Shown here: piece after piece, positions 58,990 through 64,000 of the stretch
How positions within the stretch are numbered: the first letter of the stretch is position 1
Layout of the letters: each line of letters starts with the position of its first letter
Origin: Thermanaeromonas sp. C210
Lineage (GTDB): Bacteria > Bacillota > DSM-521 > Neomoorellales > Neomoorellaceae
Direction of reading: 5' to 3'
Length of the DNA stretch: 64,000 nucleotides
NCBI RefSeq assembly: GCF_013167955.1
Contig: NZ_BLWF01000001.1
Span: 124,001-188,000, forward strand
Notes under the pieces: generated by a model
Database searches by the model: none
Seen by the model: only the letters and a program-made list of their open reading frames with translations
Told to the model about the DNA's origin: nothing
Program-made: the position numbers and the translations under genes

Positions 58990-59031
58990 AAGGGGGTGCA
59001 CCCGCATGACGGCGGGACCCCCCTTAGTTTT
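58990..59031 (+). terminator. Bidirectional-type terminator between purA and the export operon
   Basis: AAGGGGGT (58990-58997) pairs with ACCCCCCTT (59017-59025), and an inner CCCGC/GCGGG helix extends it. AGTTTT follows on the plus strand; AA-rich sequence precedes, so it may also work for the minus strand. Confidence 0.75.
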
Positions 59032-59047
59032 ACTGCAGCGAAGCACC

Positions 59048-60307
59048 TCAAGAGCCCACTCTCTTCCCGGGTTCCAGGCCCTCAAGCTGAGGGTTCTTAA
59101 TAACTATGTCCCCCGGCTCAAGGCCGTCCTCGATGACCACCAGGTCATCGGTTTCCATTCCCTTTTTTACTTTCTGGATATGGGCCCTGCCCTTTCGCAC
59201 AACCCACAGGGCATCCCCGCCTTCGTAAGGGAAGAGGCATGTCTTGGGCACCGCTAGCTTTCCTTCCTGCTCCATTAGGGTAAATTCAACGTCCAGGGAG
59301 TAACCCGGCCGGAGTTCGGGCGCCTCACCCTCCGGCCGGATGGAGACCTTCACCCTCCGTTCTACAAGCCCCAAGGGAGATACCCTTTCCACCGCGGCCG
59401 GGGCGATGGATTTTACGATGCCCTGGAAGACGTGGTCCCCGTCTCGTCTTTCTTGGATGAGGGTGACCTTCATGCCCGCCTTAACGGCAAGGACATCTTC
59501 GGCCAGGAGGTAGACGTTGATTTCGTAGTCTCCCGGCACCACCAGCTTCATCAGCGGCATCTGGGGAGAAACCACCGTTCCCTCCCGGACGTTGATTTCC
59601 TGCACTACGCCGTCGATGGGGGCCACTATCCGGCTTTTCTCCCTCTGGTATTCCAGATGGCTTATCTGCGCGTCCACGGCCTCGATCAAGCCCCGGAAAT
59701 ACCGGCCCGTGGCGGTTCCTGGGGGAAAGGCGGCTTCCAGGCTCCCGGCCTGTTCCTCCAGGAACGCAAGCCGCGCTTCCTGGCGGGCCAGTTCGTTTTT
59801 CAATCTTTCCAGGGCCTTTTCGGCGGCCTCGACCTCCGTCAGGGCGGCGGCGCCGGCCTCATACAAAGACTTAAGCCTCTCATAGTCGGCCTCGCCCTTC
59901 GCCAGCTCCAGTTTTACGTCTTCTACCGCCAGCCGTTGTTCTCTTATCTGCTCCCGGAGCTCCTGGAGGGATTTTTCTTCCTGGCCGGCCAGGCTTTTGC
60001 GCTGGGCCTTCAGTTGAGCCAGTTGAAACTCCAGCTCCCGGGTGTCGATCTGCGCTAGCAGTTGGCCCCGGGATACCCGCTGGCCTTCCTTGACGGCGAG
60101 GGTTAGGATTTCGCCGCTCACCGGGCTGTACACCATCCGTTCCGAGGCCGCCTCCACGATACCCTCTTCTTTGATTTTTTGGGCCACCCTTTGGGGCTTT
60201 ACTTCTATGAGTTCCGCTTTAAGGGGCCTGGTGGCATGGAATACTCCGTAGACGATAATGAGTGCTAAAGCGGCGATTATCCCCGCCGCCTTTACGGATT
60301 TCTTCAC
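59048..60307 (-). CDS. HlyD/MacA-family adaptor
   Basis: A 419-residue periplasmic-adaptor-type protein with an N-terminal transmembrane helix (about 6-24). The first lipoyl half (PVSGEILTLAVKEGQRV) is followed by a coiled coil (about 90-215), the second lipoyl half (APIDGVVQEINVREG), a barrel and a membrane-proximal domain ending GDIVIKNPQ. The GTG start at 60307 lies behind AAGGAGTGA. It is last in the ATPase-permease-adaptor operon. Confidence 0.9.
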   Translation of the reverse strand: MKKSVKAAGIIAALALIIVYGVFHATRPLKAELIEVKPQRVAQKIKEEGIVEAASERMVYSPVSGEILTLAVKEGQRVSRGQLLAQIDTRELEFQLAQLKAQRKSLAGQEEKSLQELREQIREQRLAVEDVKLELAKGEADYERLKSLYEAGAAALTEVEAAEKALERLKNELARQEARLAFLEEQAGSLEAAFPPGTATGRYFRGLIEAVDAQISHLEYQREKSRIVAPIDGVVQEINVREGTVVSPQMPLMKLVVPGDYEINVYLLAEDVLAVKAGMKVTLIQERRDGDHVFQGIVKSIAPAAVERVSPLGLVERRVKVSIRPEGEAPELRPGYSLDVEFTLMEQEGKLAVPKTCLFPYEGGDALWVVRKGRAHIQKVKKGMETDDLVVIEDGLEPGDIVIKNPQLEGLEPGKRVGS

Positions 60308-60327
60308 GCCGCTTCACTCCTTCAAGG

Positions 60328-62688
60328 TTACTCCCTTTCCTTCAATACTTCGACGAGGTCGAGGCCTTTCACCTTGCGGGCTACCCACCGCTGGGCCAAC
60401 CATATGTAAAGAGTCGTCCCCAACAAAGCCAGGATGAGGGATTCAGGAGTGGTTACCGCAGGAAGGGTGTAGAGATCGCTGCTCATTCCGGCGGCTATCC
60501 CCTTGTTCATGGCATAGGCGAGGGGTATGCCCGCCAGTATACCGCCTATTCCTATAAGCCACTGCTCGACGAAGACCACCTCCATTACTTCTCCGGGGCG
60601 CATGCCCAGCACGCGCAGGGAAGCCAGCTCCCTTTTCCGTTCGGCAAGGGTTATGATGCTGGAATTGTAGACGATAGCAAAACCGGTGAATACGGACAGT
60701 AAAGCCATGATCCCTATGGTATATTTCGAGGTAGCCATGAGTTCTTCATAGAGATCGATGGTGTGCTGCCTTTCTTCTATGGTGCTTATGTACTTTGAAG
60801 TGCTATATTTTTCCTTTAAAGCTGGGATTTGTTCTTTGTCTATGGAGACCAGGGCCGCGGTGGCTACGGAACCCTGGCCAAGCAACTTCAGTAGCGCTTC
60901 CCGGTTCATATAGACGTTGGCGCCCAGGTACTGGGGGATGACTCCCGCAACTTGCACCTTTACCGGCGATTCCCTCGCCCACACGCAGGTAAGGCTCAAG
61001 ACGTCGCCCGCCCCGGCCTTCAGCTGGCGGGCTACCTGTTCGGAGAGGATCAAGCCGTCCGCGGGTATCGGTATCGGGTTCCCCTCCTTGTCACGGGGGG
61101 TATAGAGCTCGCCCTCCGGCGCCAAGCCCAGGGCTATTACCTCCGCCTTCCGATGCAGGTTTTGTAGGGTAACCGGTACTTCCAGGACGGGTTCAACTAC
61201 CTTAACCCCGCCGTTTCTCTGCAGCTCACTCCTCACCGCCTCCAGGGGCAGGGGTTGGGAGAAAGTGATTTTAAGATCGTATTTTTGTACTTTAGTAAAT
61301 TGGTCCAGGACCATTATGTCCATCATGGCGTACATGGACCATATGGCCGCCATCAGGCTGAAGGTAAAGGCAATGCCGATAAAAGTAAAGAAACTCCGCC
61401 CCTTATTCCGCAGCATGTTCCTCACGGCCATACGCCCCGTGACGGTAAAGGCCGCCCAGAACCACGGGGTTCCTTCCGCCCATGATTTCCGGCTAAAAGA
61501 GGGCACAGGTGGACGCAGGGCTTCGACCGGCTTCAACTTAAGAACAGACTTGGCTCCCTGGAAGGAGGCTGCCAGGCTGAAGACCACGGACAAGAGTACG
61601 CCGCCGGCGAAGTACTTTAAGGAGAAGTTGCCGGTGAGGTCCGGCAGGCTGAAGAATTCCCTGTACACCTCCATCATGGACATAGACAGGGCGGTGCCGA
61701 GGAGACCGCCCAGGATGCCTCCGGCCAGGCCGACCAGGAGCCCGTAAGAAAGGTAGTGCCGGAGGATTTCCCCGGGGCGGTAGCCGAAGGCCTGGAGAAT
61801 CCCTATCTGCCCACGCTGCGATTCTACCAGTCTTTTCAGCATGATGTATAAGATAATGGCCGCAATACTTAAGAACAGGAGGGGCACACTGGTAGAGGTC
61901 TTGGCCAGCCCTTTTAGTTCCTCCTCCAGCATGGCATGGCTGGGCTGGTCTTGGCGGGGGATAAGGCTTTCCAGGCCGTATTTTTCCAGGCGGGTCTTTA
62001 GCTGCCCTTCTACGTCTTCGAATTCGTACCCCGGTTGAAGGGTGAAAGTTACATCGTTGACTATTCCCTTCAGGTTAAACAGGTTTTCCATCACACTGTA
62101 GGGTATGTACGCCACTTCAAAGGCCTGGGGGTCGGCAAAGATATTCCCGCTGTCCCTGATGGCATAAACATATTCGGGGCTCTGGCCGGTGCCAGTAATC
62201 GTCAAATCTACTTTTCGGCCCTCGATGATCACAGTGATGGTTTCGCCCAGGTTAAGCCCGTGGGCGGTAAAGAATTTGTCGGCCAGGAGTATTCCGCGCT
62301 CCTGTTCCTCGGGAAAGGAGCCCCGCAGCAATTTTACCCCGTTTAGAGGGTACGGCTGTCGGTCGTCGAGGGATATCAGCCTTAGGTATACGTTCTTGTC
62401 TTCCGTCAGCCCCAGGACCCGGACGTCTTTTACCAGCCGTCCCCGGACTACGTGGATTCCCGGGATTTCCCTTAATTTTTCCACCTCGGGGTACGGCATG
62501 GACCTTACCCCGGCAAAGCCCTCGGCCAGGTGAAATTTCTCATAGAATTCGTCTCGCGCCGTAAACAAGTTGTCCCTGGCCGTTTGCAGGGCGGTGTAGG
62601 TGATTAATCCTATCGTTATCACCGCTGTACAGGCGAGATAGGCCATTTTATTGCCGGCGATGTCCCGCAGCATTTTCCTTATCAACAT
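60328..62688 (-). CDS. FtsX/MacB-family ABC permease
   Basis: A 786-residue permease with ten predicted membrane helices arranged as two FtsX modules, each with a large extracellular domain after its first helix. Marks are LQAFGYRPGEILRHYL and LRVLGMRPGEVMEVVF. It overlaps the stop of the ATPase gene by one base. Such permeases work with a LolD-type ATPase in lipoprotein release or peptide/drug extrusion. No substrate can be read. Confidence 0.93.
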   Translation of the reverse strand: MLIRKMLRDIAGNKMAYLACTAVITIGLITYTALQTARDNLFTARDEFYEKFHLAEGFAGVRSMPYPEVEKLREIPGIHVVRGRLVKDVRVLGLTEDKNVYLRLISLDDRQPYPLNGVKLLRGSFPEEQERGILLADKFFTAHGLNLGETITVIIEGRKVDLTITGTGQSPEYVYAIRDSGNIFADPQAFEVAYIPYSVMENLFNLKGIVNDVTFTLQPGYEFEDVEGQLKTRLEKYGLESLIPRQDQPSHAMLEEELKGLAKTSTSVPLLFLSIAAIILYIMLKRLVESQRGQIGILQAFGYRPGEILRHYLSYGLLVGLAGGILGGLLGTALSMSMMEVYREFFSLPDLTGNFSLKYFAGGVLLSVVFSLAASFQGAKSVLKLKPVEALRPPVPSFSRKSWAEGTPWFWAAFTVTGRMAVRNMLRNKGRSFFTFIGIAFTFSLMAAIWSMYAMMDIMVLDQFTKVQKYDLKITFSQPLPLEAVRSELQRNGGVKVVEPVLEVPVTLQNLHRKAEVIALGLAPEGELYTPRDKEGNPIPIPADGLILSEQVARQLKAGAGDVLSLTCVWARESPVKVQVAGVIPQYLGANVYMNREALLKLLGQGSVATAALVSIDKEQIPALKEKYSTSKYISTIEERQHTIDLYEELMATSKYTIGIMALLSVFTGFAIVYNSSIITLAERKRELASLRVLGMRPGEVMEVVFVEQWLIGIGGILAGIPLAYAMNKGIAAGMSSDLYTLPAVTTPESLILALLGTTLYIWLAQRWVARKVKGLDLVEVLKERE

Positions 62689-63392
62689 TACCAGGACACC
62701 TCTTCCGGAGGTACGGGAACGGCAATCTTTTCAATGCGGTCCAACCTGCCATCTTTGAGGTAAAAAACCCGGTCGGAAATTCGGGCGATGGCCGCGTTAT
62801 GGGTGATGACGATCACGGTCTTTTTGTACTGCCGGTTGAAATCCTTGAGAACCTTCAACACCTGGATGCCCGTAGCGGAGTCCAGGGCTCCGGTGGGCTC
62901 GTCGCACAGCAGTATATCGGGGTTCTTGGCAACGGCCCGGGCAATGGCCACCCTCTGTTGTTCTCCCCCCGACAACTGGGCCGGGAAGTGATCCGCCCGG
63001 TCGGCCAGTCCCACTTGTTGCAGCACATTTTTTACCGGCAAGGGGTTCTTGGCTATCTCCACCGCTAGGAGGACGTTTTCGTAAGCCGTGAGGTTGGGCA
63101 TGAGGTTGTAAAATTGAAACACGAACCCCACAGCATGGCGCCGGTATTCGGTGAGGGCTTTTTCCGAGGCGCGGTGGAGAGGCATGTCCCGGTAATAAAT
63201 CTCACCGGAAGTGGCCACATCTATGCCGCCGATTAAGTTCAGCAGGGTGCTTTTGCCGGAACCGCTGGGCCCCAGCACCACGATGAATTCTCCCGGGAAA
63301 ATATCAAAACTCACACCCTTTAAAGCCTCTACAGTTACTTCCCCCATTTGATAGTGCTTGGTGAGGTTGTGGGCCGTAAGAATTGTTTCCAT
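62688..63392 (-). CDS. ABC transporter ATPase, LolD/MacB type
   Basis: A 234-residue ATPase: Walker [10 protein letters not shown], signature LSGGEQQR, Walker [14 protein letters not shown] and H-loop VITHN. The start is ATG 63392 with AGGAAAG upstream; a much longer frame up to 63701 covers the promoter at 63544-63572 and is not real coding. It is first in the operon with the permease and adaptor. Confidence 0.95.
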   Translation of the reverse strand: METILTAHNLTKHYQMGEVTVEALKGVSFDIFPGEFIVVLGPSGSGKSTLLNLIGGIDVATSGEIYYRDMPLHRASEKALTEYRRHAVGFVFQFYNLMPNLTAYENVLLAVEIAKNPLPVKNVLQQVGLADRADHFPAQLSGGEQQRVAIARAVAKNPDILLCDEPTGALDSATGIQVLKVLKDFNRQYKKTVIVITHNAAIARISDRVFYLKDGRLDRIEKIAVPVPPEEVSW

Positions 63393-63901
63393 GGTCTTTC
63401 CTGCCTTCCCCGGGCCTTTTCTCAACGCCGCAATGAGAACCATACCTTTACCGCCGCCGGTGGGCATCCTCCCCAGCGGGTAATTTTCCGGCCGCGTGCC
63501 TATATTATCCCGGCTATACGGGCGGCCGGGCGTGTTCGGGATAATCATATATTGAGGGGTGGCCCTTGTCAACGGTATAAGGCGGTCTGGGGTAAGAAAC
63601 TTTAAGGGGGCGGTGCCGGGGCGTGGACCTGAGGCCTGAGTATCCCCGGCTTTCAGAGGGTGATTTAGCCCGCAACCGGCTGGGGCCAGGGGGAAGACCA
63701 AACTAAGGAAAATGAGGGACGGAGGCGGGGCCGAAGCAGCAAGAGGCCTGCGGCCGGCTCCTGGGGCACGGAAGCCGGAGGAGCCGGGAACCCCGCCGTA
63801 GCCCGAAAATTGAGGGCCAGTTTGATCCGTGAGGATGGTGGTGGGAGCTGGAACTAAATCTCGGCCGGTAAAAACTGGGGACCGCTAAAGATCGAAGCCA
63901 A
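63393..63901. other. Intergenic region between divergent transcription units
   Basis: About 500 bases, GC-rich with no supported gene. It contains the minus-strand promoter of the ABC operon (63544-63572). The segment 63600-63900 shows no recognised repeat or RNA gene. Confidence 0.5.
63544..63572 (-). promoter_or_regulatory. Sigma-A promoter of the MacAB-like operon
   Basis: On the minus strand TTGACA (complement of 63567-63572), a 17-base spacer and TATGAT (complement of 63544-63549). The leader to ATG 63392 is about 145 bases. Confidence 0.85.
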
Positions 63902-63930
63902 TTGAATTAGCGCTGGATAAAGGGTATAAT
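63902..63930 (+). promoter_or_regulatory. Sigma-A promoter leading out of the window
   Basis: TTGAAT (63902-63907), a 17-base spacer and TATAAT (63925-63930). A GGGAGGAGGG-like site at 63984-63995 suggests a start codon just past the window. Confidence 0.8.
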
Positions 63931-64000
63931 TAAAACATTAGGTGGTCAGGCCAGACGAAATTAACAGAGCTTTCTAAACTATGCTGGGAGGAGGGAAGGC

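Noticed and set aside
63393-63701. 103-residue N-terminal extension of the LolD-like ATPase
   Set aside because: It spans the operon promoter at 63544-63572, and ATG 63392 gives the normal family length.
1-64000. tRNA, rRNA and CRISPR arrays
   Set aside because: Reading both strands I found no T-loop/acceptor pattern of a tRNA, no rRNA and no regularly spaced repeat array. A dedicated scan could still find a weak tRNA.

Overview
The window looks like chromosomal DNA of a GC-rich, low-oxygen member of the Firmicutes (Bacillota), most like thermophilic acetogens of the Moorella/Thermanaeromonas kind. Reasons are strong AAGGAGG-type ribosome binding sites, frequent GTG and TTG starts, clear sigma-A promoters, ferredoxin-dependent 2-oxoacid metabolism, an ECF sigma/anti-sigma pair and a stalk-domain surface protein. 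The assignment is inference; no rRNA or tRNA is present to settle it.

Region 1 (1-15627, all plus strand) is a catabolic island for purines or related N-heterocycles. It holds a nucleoside-type ABC permease (cut by the window edge), two BMP-family lipoproteins, two ATZ/TRZ-type amidohydrolases, three molybdenum hydroxylases (one stand-alone large subunit, one complete L-M-S set, one fused 2Fe-2S/large-subunit protein) and an iron-sulfur flavoprotein, closed by a strong terminator. Large hairpins lie after both lipoprotein genes, and a three-stem leader RNA precedes the second one.

Region 2 (15684-21185) holds an MntA/HepT-like toxin-antitoxin pair with a palindrome over its promoter, a second MntA/HepT pair ruined by frameshifts, a Tat-exported ferredoxin plus cytochrome b with no catalytic subunit, an intergenic repeat and a third amidohydrolase.

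Region 3 (21202-36640) is an envelope/export region: a TetR-HlyD-ABC2 permease operon without an ATPase, an ECF sigma factor and its anti-sigma factor, a large acidic surface protein, a TolC-like coiled-coil protein, a second TetR, a cupin, and a HlyD-ATPase-ATPase-permease-TetR operon. Three promoters here (sigma gene, anti-sigma gene, second exporter operon) share one ECF-type motif with identical spacing.

Region 4 (36950-40475) is an accessory patch: two ribbon-helix-helix/PIN toxin-antitoxin pairs, a CopD-like membrane protein, and remnants of MntA, an AbrB-type antitoxin, an integrase-like N-terminus and the 3' end of a second copD-like gene, plus a second copy of the region 2 repeat.

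Region 5 (40448-53303) has a cyclophilin-like protein, a cupin, an S41 protease, and a PrpR-type sigma-54 activator facing a well-formed -24/-12 promoter. That promoter leads into a unit with a four-subunit 2-oxoacid:ferredoxin oxidoreductase, an unusual aconitase-family protein, GlcD- and GlcF-like subunits and a MatC-like dicarboxylate permease. The set suggests uptake of a (hydroxy)dicarboxylate, oxidation to a 2-oxoacid and oxidative decarboxylation to an acyl-CoA; the substrate is unknown.

Region 6 (53460-64000) is mostly housekeeping: pyrimidine-nucleoside phosphorylase, a YfcE-type phosphodiesterase, a proline-rich unknown, a COG2509-type flavoprotein and purA, then a convergent MacAB/LolD-like export operon on the minus strand and a promoter leading out of the window.
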